A stretch of DNA of 64,000 nt from Desulfobaccales bacterium (GTDB taxonomy: Bacteria; Desulfobacterota; Desulfobaccia; Desulfobaccales; 0-14-0-80-60-11): NCBI GenBank assembly GCA_041648175.1, contig JBAZPO010000002.1, positions 1 to 64,000 of the forward strand. Direction: 5' to 3'. Of the stretch, positions 9,335-17,823 are shown one piece after another. Both the position numbers and the translations under genes were made by a program. Under the pieces are notes generated by a model. It was not told the origin of the DNA, ran no database searches, and worked only from the letters and a program-made list of their open reading frames with translations. The first letter of the stretch is position 1; every line of letters starts with the position of its first letter.

Positions 9335-10051
9335 TTAAGCGGGAATGCTCTTCTGCCGCCCCACGGCCAGATCGTGCAGGGGGATAATGATGTCCGCCAT
9401 CTCTTTGACCCGTCGGGCGCTGTCATAGGCGTCAATGACGTTAATGTGAACCCCTGAAGGAATAGGCGGCCCCGACGCGGGAAAATTCAATTCGTTGCAG
9501 CAAAATCCGGTGATCACCGCCTTGCCGGCCTTGGTGTTGACCACCACGGATTGGCCTCCCACGGTATGTCCGGGTGTGAGCAGCACGCTGATGCCGTCCA
9601 CGATCTGGGCATCCCCGTCCACCTGCACTACTTCCACGTCATCCAGGAGGTCAGGGAAGTAGCGGTGGTCTACCGGGTGGGGCTCTTTGAAAAACTCGTA
9701 CTCTTTCTTCTGCACGTAGACTCGGGCATTTGTGCACTTGTAGTCGTTTTCGCAGTGGTCGTTGTGCAGGTGGGTGTGAATAATGATATCGATATCTTCA
9801 GGTTTGAGGCCGTAACAGGCCAGCGCCTCCTCAAACTCCTGGATCTTCAGGCCGTACTGCTCCCCCACCTCAGGAGGAACCATAAACTGTTCCAGACCGG
9901 TATCCACCAGGATTTTCTCCGGTCCCCCCTCCAGGTAGAACACATAGATGGGAATCCAGATGCGCTTGCCGTAACCCTTGAGATACGTCATGATACCCTG
10001 ATCCGTTTCATTGGCGCCCACCACCAGGGGGTGGATGACATATTCCCGCAT
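9335..10051 (-). CDS. N-acyl-homoserine-lactonase-like metallo-beta-lactamase fold hydrolase
   Basis: 238-residue member of the metallo-beta-lactamase superfamily, close in layout to the AHL lactonase branch. The dinuclear zinc site is visible: HLHNDH at residues 94-99, His162 in TPGHTVGG, and a DTG motif at 50-52. Lactonases of this branch open acyl-homoserine-lactone rings and silence quorum signals, but many relatives cleave other lactones or esters, so the substrate is unknown. No signal peptide, so cytoplasmic. GGAG precedes the ATG. It leads a likely two-gene unit with the secreted repeat protein downstream. Confidence 0.85.
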   Translation of the reverse strand: MREYVIHPLVVGANETDQGIMTYLKGYGKRIWIPIYVFYLEGGPEKILVDTGLEQFMVPPEVGEQYGLKIQEFEEALACYGLKPEDIDIIIHTHLHNDHCENDYKCTNARVYVQKKEYEFFKEPHPVDHRYFPDLLDDVEVVQVDGDAQIVDGISVLLTPGHTVGGQSVVVNTKAGKAVITGFCCNELNFPASGPPIPSGVHINVIDAYDSARRVKEMADIIIPLHDLAVGRQKSIPA

Positions 10052-10152
10052 AGCCCTCTCCTTCGGTGATTCTTTTTATATAATCATTTGATTCCCAAAT
10101 GGAAGGTTTATTCACCATCGTTTGCAAAAATCTGGTCCAAGACAAGCAGCCT

Positions 10153-10422
10153 CTAACAGAGCCAGCAGCCCTGCTCCCGGATCTCTTCGTACCATTTGGT
10201 CAGGAGCTGGCGAATCCCTTGCCGGTCAACCAACAGGAGCCGGCGGGTTAAAGCCATGTCAATGAACCCGCCAAAATAGGCGAACTTCACCAGGCCCTCG
10301 AGGTTGTCCGGGGAGAAGTGCCGGGCGCGCTCCGGCACGCGTTCCCACATTTCTTGATCCTCGATGATGGACTTAACCTGGTGGAAATGGCTTTCCAGGG
10401 TGGCGTATTCTTCCGGGGTCAC
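10153..10422 (-). CDS. Conserved-looking small protein, coupled to the HtrA gene
   Basis: 89 residues, not recognised; helical, acidic/basic mix (MTPEEYATLESHFHQVK) ending in GCWLC. The start is GTG at 10422, only three bases after the TGA of the upstream HtrA-type protease, so the two are almost certainly translated together. It occupies the place where an HtrA normally carries its PDZ domain, but the sequence does not look like a PDZ domain. It may be a partner or regulator of the protease; that is inference from position only. Confidence 0.65.
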   Translation of the reverse strand: MTPEEYATLESHFHQVKSIIEDQEMWERVPERARHFSPDNLEGLVKFAYFGGFIDMALTRRLLLVDRQGIRQLLTKWYEEIREQGCWLC

Positions 10423-10425
10423 GGC

Positions 10426-11217
10426 TCACTTCATCCAGGGGGAGACGATTTGCCGGGCCATGTTGATGGGAATGGCAAAACCGATGCCCTGGCCCTGGGC
10501 CGAGATCATGGAGTTGATGCCGATCACCTGGCCGTTGATATCCAGCAAAGGCCCGCCGCTGTTGCCGGGGTTGATGGACGCATCCGTCTGGATGAAGTCC
10601 CCATAGGTCCCCCGGCCCAGCCCCCGGCGGCCGGTGGCGCTGATGATACCCACAGTCATGGTCTTTTCCAACCCGAAAGGGCTGCCGATGGCAATGGCCC
10701 ACTGTCCCACCCGAATTTTGGTGGAATCCCCCATTTTCACGGCTCTCAGGCCTGTAGCCGGAACCTTGACCAGGGCTATGTCAAATCGGGGGTCGGAGCC
10801 CACCAGTTGACCCGTCACTTCCCGGCCATCGTTCAAGTGTACCAGGAGTTGCTGGGACCCGGCCACCACGTGGTTGTTGGTGAGGATGTACCCCCGGTTG
10901 TCAATGATAACGCCCGAGCCCTGGCCCACCATGCGCCGCTGGATGGGCTGGCCGCCGCCGAATTCCCGGAACATGCCTTCAAAAGGGGTGCCCCGGAAAA
11001 AGTCATCGGGTACGCCGAAAGGCCGCACCGTTACTACTCGGACAGCCTTCAGGCTCACCACCGAGGGCATCACCTGCTCGGCCACTTGGATGAAGTCATC
11101 CTGGAGTCCCACCGCGGCAACTCCCCAAGCCGGCTGCGGAGCCGGCGGACAGATGGCCAACAGGACGACCGCCACCAATCCCAGGGAAATAACCCCATAT
11201 CGCCAACGCAAATGCAT
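10426..11217 (-). CDS. HtrA/DegP-type serine protease without PDZ domain
   Basis: 263-residue trypsin-fold protease of the HtrA family that acts on misfolded envelope proteins. Signal peptide or anchor at about 9-30. The catalytic triad is intact: His116 (NNHVVA), Asp146 (FDIALVK) and Ser220 (GNSGGPL). The protein ends at MARQIVSPWMK, exactly where other HtrA proteins continue into the first PDZ domain, so it is a bare protease domain. AGGAGG precedes the ATG. The gene for an 89-residue protein starts three bases later. Without PDZ domains, substrate binding and trimer activation would have to differ from DegP/DegS. Confidence 0.93.
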   Translation of the reverse strand: MHLRWRYGVISLGLVAVVLLAICPPAPQPAWGVAAVGLQDDFIQVAEQVMPSVVSLKAVRVVTVRPFGVPDDFFRGTPFEGMFREFGGGQPIQRRMVGQGSGVIIDNRGYILTNNHVVAGSQQLLVHLNDGREVTGQLVGSDPRFDIALVKVPATGLRAVKMGDSTKIRVGQWAIAIGSPFGLEKTMTVGIISATGRRGLGRGTYGDFIQTDASINPGNSGGPLLDINGQVIGINSMISAQGQGIGFAIPINMARQIVSPWMK

Positions 11218-11249
11218 GTAAGTCCTCCTATAGGATGCGCCCGCGCATC

Positions 11250-11308
11250 CTCGTTCCCAAGCTCCAGCTTGGGAATGCCAATTTCAGCCCAAGCTCTGCT
11301 TGGGCACC
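11250..11308. repeat. CTCGTTCCCAAG double-hairpin repeat
   Basis: Full copy between the HtrA gene and the dehydrogenase gene: TTCCCAAGCTCCAGCTTGGGAA hairpin and CCCAAGCTCTGCTTGGG hairpin, then CACC. Confidence 0.8.
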
Positions 11309-11346
11309 ACTAGTTCTTCTTGATCGGATTAACGACGGCCCCGCCT

Positions 11347-12306
11347 TCAACCACCCTCCCGGCAATCCAGCAAGACCTTCAACACCCCCGGACGCTGGGC
11401 CCAGGCCAAAGCTTTAAGTCCCTGGTTCAGTGGAAAAGTTTGGCTTATAAGGGGCCTGGGGTCCACCCATCCCCGGCGCAAGAGGCGCAGGGCCGGGGGA
11501 AAAGGGCCGCAGCGGTTCCCTACCAAACGCACCTCCGGCACCGCAATGGTCGCAGGGTCCAGGGGAAACCGTTCGATATAGGTGCTTTTCAGGATCACGG
11601 TCCCCAGGGGCCGGACCCGGGAGAGCGCCAGTTCCAGACCGGAAGGACTGCCGCTGGCCTCCACCACCACTTGGTAATCTCCGGCGGGCAAGTCCTTAGC
11701 CAGAAAAGTCTCCACCCCGTAAGGCCGGGCCAGGGCCAGATGCTCTTGATGGTGGCCGGCGAGGTTAACCTGAGCCCCGTTCAAAGCAAGAGTCCAGGAG
11801 ATCTGCAGGCCCAGCGGGCCATCTCCTATCACCAGGATACAGTCCTCCGGAGAAATGAGAGCTGATTCCACGACCCGCAGAGCCGCGGCCAGGGGTTCGG
11901 TGAAGACCGCCGCCTCATCCGGGACCTCGGGCGGCACCGGATGGAGGTTGGCTGCAGGAATGACAAGGTACTGGGCGAAGGCCCCGTCATGGTTTATTAT
12001 CCCAAGAACCCGGCGCTTCCTACAGTGTCTGGCAAGCCCCCGACGGCACAGGTGACATTCTCCGCAACCGCTAGTGATCTCCCCCACCACCCGCTGCCCC
12101 AGCCAGGGGGAATCCTCAGGGCCGGCCACCTCTCCCACGAACTCGTGGCCCATGATGCCGCGAAAATTGTGATAGCCTTTAAGAATTTGCAAGTCGGTGC
12201 CGCAGATGCCGGCCAGAGAGACCCGCACCAGGACCTCGTCGGGACCGGGTTGGGGCCGGGCCAGGTCTTTAATTGCCGGTTGTCCGTCGAAATAGAGTGA
12301 TAGCAT
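11347..12306 (-). CDS. Zinc-dependent medium-chain alcohol/polyol dehydrogenase
   Basis: 319-residue medium-chain dehydrogenase/reductase. It shows the catalytic zinc ligands Cys35 (GICGTDLQ) and His54-Glu55 (GHEFVGE), the structural zinc cysteines 81, 84, 87 and 95 (CGECHLCRRGLARHC), and the nucleotide-binding loop VIGDGPLGL at 159-167. The family oxidises secondary alcohols, polyols or threonine with NAD(P)+; the substrate is not readable here. It is slightly shorter than typical members (about 340-350). The gene stands alone between repeat-bearing gaps, in the same direction as the LPS genes upstream. Confidence 0.9.
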   Translation of the reverse strand: MLSLYFDGQPAIKDLARPQPGPDEVLVRVSLAGICGTDLQILKGYHNFRGIMGHEFVGEVAGPEDSPWLGQRVVGEITSGCGECHLCRRGLARHCRKRRVLGIINHDGAFAQYLVIPAANLHPVPPEVPDEAAVFTEPLAAALRVVESALISPEDCILVIGDGPLGLQISWTLALNGAQVNLAGHHQEHLALARPYGVETFLAKDLPAGDYQVVVEASGSPSGLELALSRVRPLGTVILKSTYIERFPLDPATIAVPEVRLVGNRCGPFPPALRLLRRGWVDPRPLISQTFPLNQGLKALAWAQRPGVLKVLLDCREGG

Positions 12307-12343
12307 AAAAGCTCTCAGCGTCGCTCATGAGCCTTGGGCTCTC

Positions 12344-12397
12344 GGTAGGGCGGGCGTCCCCGCCCGCCACACTTGGTGGCACAGGTTTCTAACCTGT
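12344..12397. repeat. GC palindrome plus GCACAGG hairpin
   Basis: GGTAGGGCGGGCGTCCCCGC palindrome (12344-12370, inverse of the copy at 8180) directly followed by GGTGGCACAGGTTTCTAACC, a weak relative of the GCACAGGCG hairpins at 13629, 21990, 33225 and 37880. Confidence 0.7.
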
Positions 12398-12479
12398 GCT
12401 GTTGGGCCATGCCCACCCTACTTTATTGCCCACGGTTTTTTTCTGACCACTGACCACTGGCAGCTTTTCCAAGCAGAGC

Positions 12480-13616
12480 TTACGAAACCGCTTCCTCCAA
12501 CACCTCCAGGGTCTGGGCCACGGTGGCTTCCCAACTGAGTCCGGCCACAGCTTTGGTAGCCGATTGCCAAATTTGAGGGTCCCGGCTTTGGTCCAGGAAC
12601 ATTTCCAGGGACTCACTCAGGCCGGTGATATCGTCGGGTTGCGAGATAATGGCGCCATTTTCGCCGGGGGCAAGGAATTCCGCCGCGCCGTTGGCCGCGG
12701 TGGTAACTACCGGCAGGCCACACGCCAGGGCCTCCAGCACCACGTTGCTGCACGGGTCATAGAGCGTGGGCAGGGCCAGCACCGTGGCGGCCTGATAAAA
12801 CGGCGCGGTCTCGTGCGTCGGCCCCCAGAACCTGACCCGGTCAGCCACCCCCAGGCGTCCCGCCGCCCGTTGGTAAGGAGCGCTGTTGCCTTTGCCCACC
12901 ACCCATAAAAGACAGGTCTTATCGCTGAGATTGCTAAAAGCCTGCAACAGGAAAGCCAAACCTTTGCGTTTAAAACCCGAGCCCACGAATAATACTATTC
13001 CGGTATCATCCGGGACCCCCAGGCGGCCGCGCAGCTCGGACCGGGCCTCGGCCTCCAACGGCTGGAAACGCCGCCGGTCCAACCCGTTGTAAATCACCCG
13101 GACGCGGGCCGGTTCCACGTTAAAGTGCCGGATTATTTCATCCCGTACCTGCCGCGAATTGGCGATTACCCGCTTCAGGTCCGGAAAAGTAAAGAGTCGG
13201 CGCTCTACCAGAAGCATTGTCCGGTGAAATGGGCTGAGGCGTTGCGTGGCTCGGGCCAGGGGGGAAAGATATGGGGCTCGCCGGGCCAGCCATTCCCGGT
13301 GGCAGCCATCCCCGGCGCGGTAGACCTGGGGAGAAAGCACCCGCTCCAGACTGAACACTACCTGGCCACGGACCTGGTTCAAGAGACGGCGGCTATTGAG
13401 GGCAAAGGTAAGGACTCGCAGCGTCTTGCCGCCCCAGACCGGCACCCGCACATAATCCGCCTCAGGCCCCAGTGCAGCCCTGGCCGCGGCTTCCCCGTCC
13501 GTGCCGTACACTGTCACATCGTGCCCGGCCGCGGCCAGGCCCCGGACCAGATAGCCCAGGGTAGTCTCGGCCCCGCCAAGCGCGGTCACTCGCTGTCGCA
13601 GAAGCGCGATCTTCAT
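12480..13616 (-). CDS. GT4 glycosyltransferase, WaaG-like (LPS core glucosyltransferase)
   Basis: 378 residues, GT-B fold, GT4 family. The N-terminal GGAETT loop, the LFVGSGFKRKG segment of the second Rossmann domain, and the C-terminal donor-binding signature DPCSNVVLEALACGLPV are all present. WaaG-type enzymes add a hexose from UDP-sugar to the heptose of the LPS inner core on the cytoplasmic face. The neighbourhood of heptosyltransferases supports that role; the exact sugar is inference. The start lies within about 10 bases of a GCACAGGCG hairpin repeat and lacks a clear ribosome site, which suggests the repeat landed in its leader. Confidence 0.88.
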   Translation of the reverse strand: MKIALLRQRVTALGGAETTLGYLVRGLAAAGHDVTVYGTDGEAAARAALGPEADYVRVPVWGGKTLRVLTFALNSRRLLNQVRGQVVFSLERVLSPQVYRAGDGCHREWLARRAPYLSPLARATQRLSPFHRTMLLVERRLFTFPDLKRVIANSRQVRDEIIRHFNVEPARVRVIYNGLDRRRFQPLEAEARSELRGRLGVPDDTGIVLFVGSGFKRKGLAFLLQAFSNLSDKTCLLWVVGKGNSAPYQRAAGRLGVADRVRFWGPTHETAPFYQAATVLALPTLYDPCSNVVLEALACGLPVVTTAANGAAEFLAPGENGAIISQPDDITGLSESLEMFLDQSRDPQIWQSATKAVAGLSWEATVAQTLEVLEEAVS

Positions 13617-13624
13617 AGAATATC

Positions 13625-13649
13625 GGTGGCACAGGCGTCTCGCCTGTGC
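13625..13649. repeat. GGTGGCACAGGCG hairpin repeat
   Basis: Hairpin with arms GCACAGGCG and CGCCTGTGC around TCT. It is the core found inside the TIR-bearing elements at 33202 and 37858, but here the terminal repeats are missing. Confidence 0.75.
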
Positions 13650-13679
13650 GGGCGCAAGCCATATTGATAACTGAAACCA

Positions 13680-13743
13680 TCATTCGCCAAAGTGATTCGC
13701 CATGGCCGCTAAAACTTCTCCCGGGGTCAGTTCGACCAACTCG
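13680..13743 (-). pseudogene. Possible 3' remnant of a GT9 heptosyltransferase
   Basis: Read on the minus strand the stretch encodes ELVELTPGEVLAAMANHFGE and a stop. This resembles the C-terminus of the adjacent GT9 protein (IQPDEVLEAMGRHFANL) and of WaaC (LTPEVVRAACENIL). Its 5' side is cut off by the palindromic repeat at 13743-13772. The match is short, so the call is tentative. Confidence 0.3.
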
Positions 13744-13772
13744 TAGGGCGGAAAAGCGAAGCGCATCCCGCC
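13743..13772. repeat. GTAGGGCGG...CATCCCGCC repeat
   Basis: GTAGGGCGGAAAAGCGAAGC followed by GCATCCCGCC. A second copy lies at 38714-38742. Confidence 0.7.
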
Positions 13773-13817
13773 TTATGTGAACTACAGAAAATAAAAAACC
13801 AAAAACAGAAAAAAATC

Positions 13818-14876
13818 TTACTGCTCTGTCAATAAATTTGCGAAATGCCGACCCATGGCCTCCAGCACCTCATCCGGTTGGATTTCCATCAGGCAGCGGC
13901 TGACCTTGGAACCCTCGCAGCCGTCTTTACCGCAGGGCAGGCACTCCCAGTCCTTTTTGATCACCAGGTGCCCTTCTCCCCATGGCCCCCAGTTGAACAC
14001 GCCGCTGGGGCCGAAGAGCACCACCGCCGGGGTGTTAACCGCTGCAGCCAGGTGCATGGGAGCGCTGTCCATCCCGAAGAACAGCCGCGCCCGATTGATG
14101 AGGGCTCCCAACTCCTTCAGGCTCAGGCGCCCTACCAGATTGATGGGGTTGGCCCGGCATTCTTTAAGCACGGCTTTCAGCAAATCTTGCTCATGTGCGG
14201 CTTTGGTCCCGGTGAGCACCACGGGCAGGCCCCATTCCTGTTCAAAGGCTTCAATCACCCGGGCATAGCCGGTGGGAGTCCAGCACTTGAAACGCCAGCC
14301 AGCCCCGGGATGCATCACCACAAAAGGCCGTTCAGCCAATCCCAGAGAGACGAGCAGGTCATGCACGCGTTGTTCCACTTGGGGCTTCCAAAAGAATTGC
14401 AAGCGGGGGTGCTTGGGGTGAATACCCAGAGCCCGCACAGCCGCCAGGTTTTGGTCCACCATGTGCATTTTAATCGGGGGGCGAGGCAACAACCGGGTGA
14501 AACAGCCATACCGCTGCCAGAAGGGCTGCCGCGGGTGCGCAAAGCCCAGGCGCTCCTTCGCCCCGGTGAGGAACGCATAAGTGGCCCCCCGGTCACCTAT
14601 GGACAGCTCTAAGACCAGGTCAAAGCGCCCCCGCCGGAGTTTCCGGATGAAGTTGAGCGTTTCTACCCAGGTCGCACCCCGCCGGTCCACCACCATGAGC
14701 TCGTCCAGGCCAGGGTGATCGGCCACCATGGCCTCGGTGCCCTTGGGGACCAGGTAGGTTAGGTGCGATTCAGGCCAGGCCTCTTTCAAAGCTGCGATCA
14801 CCGGGGTGCTCACCAAGACGTCTCCCGGCTGCTTGAGCTTGATTACCAGGATGCGCTTAGGACTCGGAGTCGGCAT
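13818..14876 (-). CDS. GT9 heptosyltransferase, WaaQ-like
   Basis: 352-residue GT9 family enzyme that transfers ADP-heptose to the LPS core at the cytoplasmic face. Seen: IKLKQPGDVLVSTPV at the N-terminus (the GD-L signature), VMHPGAGWRFKCW (start of the donor domain), GMDSAPMHLAA and VVLFGPSG. The Cys-rich LPCGKDGCEG segment near the end is typical of the family. It overlaps lpxA by 20 bases, so the genes are co-translated. With WaaC and WaaF also present, the WaaQ (heptosyltransferase III) role is the best fit but not proven. Confidence 0.9.
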   Translation of the reverse strand: MPTPSPKRILVIKLKQPGDVLVSTPVIAALKEAWPESHLTYLVPKGTEAMVADHPGLDELMVVDRRGATWVETLNFIRKLRRGRFDLVLELSIGDRGATYAFLTGAKERLGFAHPRQPFWQRYGCFTRLLPRPPIKMHMVDQNLAAVRALGIHPKHPRLQFFWKPQVEQRVHDLLVSLGLAERPFVVMHPGAGWRFKCWTPTGYARVIEAFEQEWGLPVVLTGTKAAHEQDLLKAVLKECRANPINLVGRLSLKELGALINRARLFFGMDSAPMHLAAAVNTPAVVLFGPSGVFNWGPWGEGHLVIKKDWECLPCGKDGCEGSKVSRCLMEIQPDEVLEAMGRHFANLLTEQ

Positions 14877-15660
14877 TGCGGGTAGCTTTGGGGCCCATGG
14901 CCACGCCCCGCTTGGAGGCGCGGATGAACGAAAGGAGGTTCACCACTTCCGGGGTCATGGGGACTTCCTGTTCCACCCGGGCCATGGCTGCTTTGAGGTT
15001 GACCCGGCGGAAGAACAGAATACGAAAAGCCTGGCGCAAGGCGGCAATATTGGGGGAAGCCAGGCCGGCCCGCTTCAAGCCCACCAGGTTAACCCCCATG
15101 ACGGTGTGGGTGTCATCAATAATGCTGTAAGGCGGGATGTCCCGGGAGGCCTTGGAGCCGCCCCGCAGGATGGCCAGGGTGCCCACCCGGATGAACTGAT
15201 GCAGGAGACAGTTGCCCGCGATAAAGGCCCGGTCCGCGACCTCCACATAACCGGCCAGCAGAGCGCCGTTGACCAGCACCACATGGTCTCCCAAGGAGGA
15301 GTTGTGGCCCATGTGGCTCATGGCCATGAGAAAATTGTGGTTGCCCACCCGGGTGGCGCTGCCGGGGGTTGTGCCCCGATGGATGGTGACGTACTCCCGG
15401 ATACGGTTGTGGTCGCCGATAATGGTGTAGCTCTCTTCCCCCGTAAAGGCGTAATCCTGGGGGTCATAGCCCACGACGGCTCCGAAGGCGATGAGGTTGT
15501 CTTTGCCAATGGTGGTGTAAGGCCCGATATAGGCGTGAGCCAGGATGCGGGTGCCGGCGCCGATGGTGCTCGGTCCGTCAATGATCACCCCCGGTCCCAC
15601 GGAAACATCCGGCGCCAGTTCCACCCCGGGGGCTATCCTGGCGCTGGGGTCAATGGCCAT
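14857..15660 (-). CDS. lpxA: UDP-N-acetylglucosamine O-acyltransferase (LpxA)
   Basis: 267-residue left-handed beta-helix acyltransferase; LpxA moves a hydroxyacyl chain from ACP to the 3-OH of UDP-GlcNAc, the first step of lipid A synthesis. Hexapeptide repeats run through residues 5-180. Diagnostic segments: NRIREYVTIHRGT (85-97), SHMGHNSSLG with catalytic His119, CLLHQFIRVG and GVNLVGLKRAGL. It overlaps both neighbours (20 bases with the GT9 gene, 11 with the GT2 gene). The usual lpxD-fabZ-lpxA-lpxB context is absent, so a second, core-region paralogue cannot be excluded. Confidence 0.93.
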   Translation of the reverse strand: MAIDPSARIAPGVELAPDVSVGPGVIIDGPSTIGAGTRILAHAYIGPYTTIGKDNLIAFGAVVGYDPQDYAFTGEESYTIIGDHNRIREYVTIHRGTTPGSATRVGNHNFLMAMSHMGHNSSLGDHVVLVNGALLAGYVEVADRAFIAGNCLLHQFIRVGTLAILRGGSKASRDIPPYSIIDDTHTVMGVNLVGLKRAGLASPNIAALRQAFRILFFRRVNLKAAMARVEQEVPMTPEVVNLLSFIRASKRGVAMGPKATRNADSES

Positions 15661-16414
15661 CGAGGTCCCTCCCCCGGGAGAGCTCCCGGAGATAGTAGTA
15701 TTTCAAAAACTTATACATGCTCATCAGCACCGCCAGAGTATAGCCCGGCGTGCCCTCCAAAAATCCTTGCCGAACGATGTAGAGATGGAGAAAGGTGAAA
15801 AAAGGTCGAAAGACCAGTTCCCCGGGAAAGGGCCGCCGGCCGCGTTTGGCCAGCTCCACCGCGGCCAGGCGGGCGTAACGGTCCATGCGGGTGACGTATT
15901 CGCTCACCGAACGGTAACTGTAATGGTCCAAAGGCGTCTGAAGATTCCCCACCGGCCCGGCAACCAGCACCTCTTCGTGGACCTCCTGATCCCGAAAGCG
16001 GCCCTGGTCCCGGCGAAAGAGGCGCAGGGTGTAATCAGGATACCAGCCCAAGTGCCTGATCCAGCGGCCGCAAAAGTAATTCTTCCGGGCCACCCGGTAG
16101 CCGGTCAGGGGTCCGTTCGCTTTAACCACCGCCTGGATTTCATCCTTTAAGGCCGGTGGCACCCGCTCATCGGTATCCAGACTGAAGACCCACTCATTTT
16201 GAGCCTGATCCAGGGCAAAATTCTTGGTACGGCCAAAACCCTGCCAGGGGGCGATAAGGACCCGATCGGTATAGGCCCGGGCCACCTCCACGGTGCGGTC
16301 GGTGCTGCCCGTGTCCACCACCACGATGTCGTCTGCAAAGCTGACGGACGCCAGGCACTCGCCGATATTGGCTTCCTGGTTCAGGGCGATTATGAAGACT
16401 GAAAGTTTAAGCAT
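15650..16414 (-). CDS. GT2 glycosyltransferase, WaaE/KdtX-like
   Basis: 254 residues, GT-A fold. FIIALNQEANIGECLASV, VVDTGSTDRT and the metal-binding SLDTDERV are present, as is YPDYTLRLFRR, typical of the WaaE/KdtX branch that adds a glucose to the LPS inner core. The C-terminal third is hydrophobic and aromatic and may sit on the membrane. Overlap with lpxA (11 bases) and the short gap to the Trm112 gene indicate one transcript. Confidence 0.88.
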   Translation of the reverse strand: MLKLSVFIIALNQEANIGECLASVSFADDIVVVDTGSTDRTVEVARAYTDRVLIAPWQGFGRTKNFALDQAQNEWVFSLDTDERVPPALKDEIQAVVKANGPLTGYRVARKNYFCGRWIRHLGWYPDYTLRLFRRDQGRFRDQEVHEEVLVAGPVGNLQTPLDHYSYRSVSEYVTRMDRYARLAAVELAKRGRRPFPGELVFRPFFTFLHLYIVRQGFLEGTPGYTLAVLMSMYKFLKYYYLRELSRGRDLDGH

Positions 16415-16478
16415 GGTTTAGTTGTCAGCTATCAATTGCCAGTTTCATTTCTAACCACTGATCACTGACCACTGGCCA

Positions 16479-16649
16479 CTATTTCAACGGTTTGGCCTCG
16501 TCAATGAGCATAATGGGGATATCATCCTTAATTTCGTAAACCAGACGGCACTTATCGCAGATGAGCCCGTCCCCTTTCTCATTTAAGCGAATATCCCCCT
16601 TGCACTTGGGGCAGGCTAAAATTTCCAGCAGATCTTTGCTGATGGGCAT
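16479..16649 (-). CDS. Trm112/YcaR-family zinc-ribbon protein (56 aa)
   Basis: Small gene of 56 residues starting MPISKDLLEILACPKCKGDI. It is a Trm112-like zinc ribbon: CPKC near residue 13 and CDKC near 31, with VYEIKDDIPIML and a final ML-D motif as in E. coli YcaR, which lies beside lpxK-kdsB. Family members bind and support methyltransferases, but the bacterial LPS-linked forms have no firm role. GGAGG precedes the ATG by eight bases. It sits between waaC and the GT2 gene in the same direction. Confidence 0.9.
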   Translation of the reverse strand: MPISKDLLEILACPKCKGDIRLNEKGDGLICDKCRLVYEIKDDIPIMLIDEAKPLK

Positions 16650-16779
16650 GAGGCCTCCAATTTATTCAGAGATTAGTCCGCACTATCAGTTTTATGGTGG
16701 ACCGTGCCCACTATCCATAGGGCGGCCCATGGCCGCCATTGGTCGGCGTGCACGGCACGCCCTATATTTATCCATACTA

Positions 16780-17823
16780 TCAACTAATTTCCACTCTAGA
16801 CAAGATATTCTCGCACGCAGCCCTTACAACCTCCGGTGTGAGTTCATTGAGGCACCGGGGTTCGGGGCACTGACGCTTAAAGCACGGGCTGCAGGGCAAC
16901 TTAAGGCGCACCACCTGGTGCCCTTTGCCGAAGGGGCCGGTGCGCCAGGGGGCCGTAGGGCCGAAAAGGGCCACCACCGGCGTTCCCAGGGCCGCGGCCA
17001 AGTGCATAGCCCCGGTGTCGGTGGTAACGGCCAACCGTGCCCGCCTTAAGACCCCGGCCAATTCCGCCAGGGAGGTGCGTCCCGCCAGGTTGAAAATCGG
17101 TGCCCGGGTCTGTCCGGTGACCTCCGCGACCAGTTTTTCATCAGCGCGGCTGCCGGTCATGGCCACCTGGAATCCTCCATCGGTCAAGCACCCCGCCAGA
17201 CGCGCCCAGGACGCGGCAGGCCAGAGTTTCGACGCCCAGCGGGCGCCGGGATGGAGCACTGCCAGGGGCCGCCCGGCTTCCTCCGGAATCAACTCCGAAG
17301 TATCAACCCCAGCATCCAGGTTCAGGCGGAAGCGGGGCAGGGCAGGGGGGGCCCCCAGGTAGTGGGCCAGGTTGAGGTAGCGCAGGACCGCGTGAGCCTC
17401 CGGGTCGAAAGGGTCCACCCGTTCGGTGAGCGCCAGATAACTGCCCTCCCGGGTCCGGTCATAGCCCACCTTGCGGGGACTCCGGGCCAGGGCCACCCAG
17501 ACCGCACTCTTGAGTAAGCCCTGCACGTCCAGGACCAGATCAAAGGGCTGGGCCCGGAGGCGGCTGAGGAGACCACGCAGCCTGGCCGGGTTGGAGCCGC
17601 CCAGCAGTTCGCCGGGGTGCAAGCGGGGCGCCTCCCAAATCTCATCCAAGGCCGGGTGCCCCGCCAGCAGCGGCGCATACGCGGCCTCCACCAGCCAGGT
17701 GATCCGGGCGGACGGATAGGCCGACCGCAGGGCCTCCAGGGTGGGCAAAGTATGGAGTACATCCCCGAAGGAACTCAGTTTGACGATTAAAATCCGCGGT
17801 TGGGGGGAATTATGACTGACCAT
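16780..17823 (-). CDS. waaC: Lipopolysaccharide heptosyltransferase I
   Basis: 347-residue GT9 enzyme; heptosyltransferase I adds the first heptose to Kdo on lipid A. ILIVKLSSFGDVLHTLPTL opens the acceptor domain, DVQGLLKSAVW is the WaaC-type signature, AVLHPGARWASKLWP starts the ADP-heptose domain, and TDTGAMHLAAALGTPVVALF closes it. This is the most WaaC-like of the three GT9 proteins here. It is the first gene of the minus-strand core operon; a possible -10 box lies 119 bases upstream. Confidence 0.92.
   Translation of the reverse strand: MVSHNSPQPRILIVKLSSFGDVLHTLPTLEALRSAYPSARITWLVEAAYAPLLAGHPALDEIWEAPRLHPGELLGGSNPARLRGLLSRLRAQPFDLVLDVQGLLKSAVWVALARSPRKVGYDRTREGSYLALTERVDPFDPEAHAVLRYLNLAHYLGAPPALPRFRLNLDAGVDTSELIPEEAGRPLAVLHPGARWASKLWPAASWARLAGCLTDGGFQVAMTGSRADEKLVAEVTGQTRAPIFNLAGRTSLAELAGVLRRARLAVTTDTGAMHLAAALGTPVVALFGPTAPWRTGPFGKGHQVVRLKLPCSPCFKRQCPEPRCLNELTPEVVRAACENILSRVEIS

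Noticed and set aside
10318..11313. Long plus-strand frame antisense to the HtrA gene
   Set aside because: It is a mirror of the protease coding sequence; the minus-strand frame has the catalytic triad and a ribosome site.
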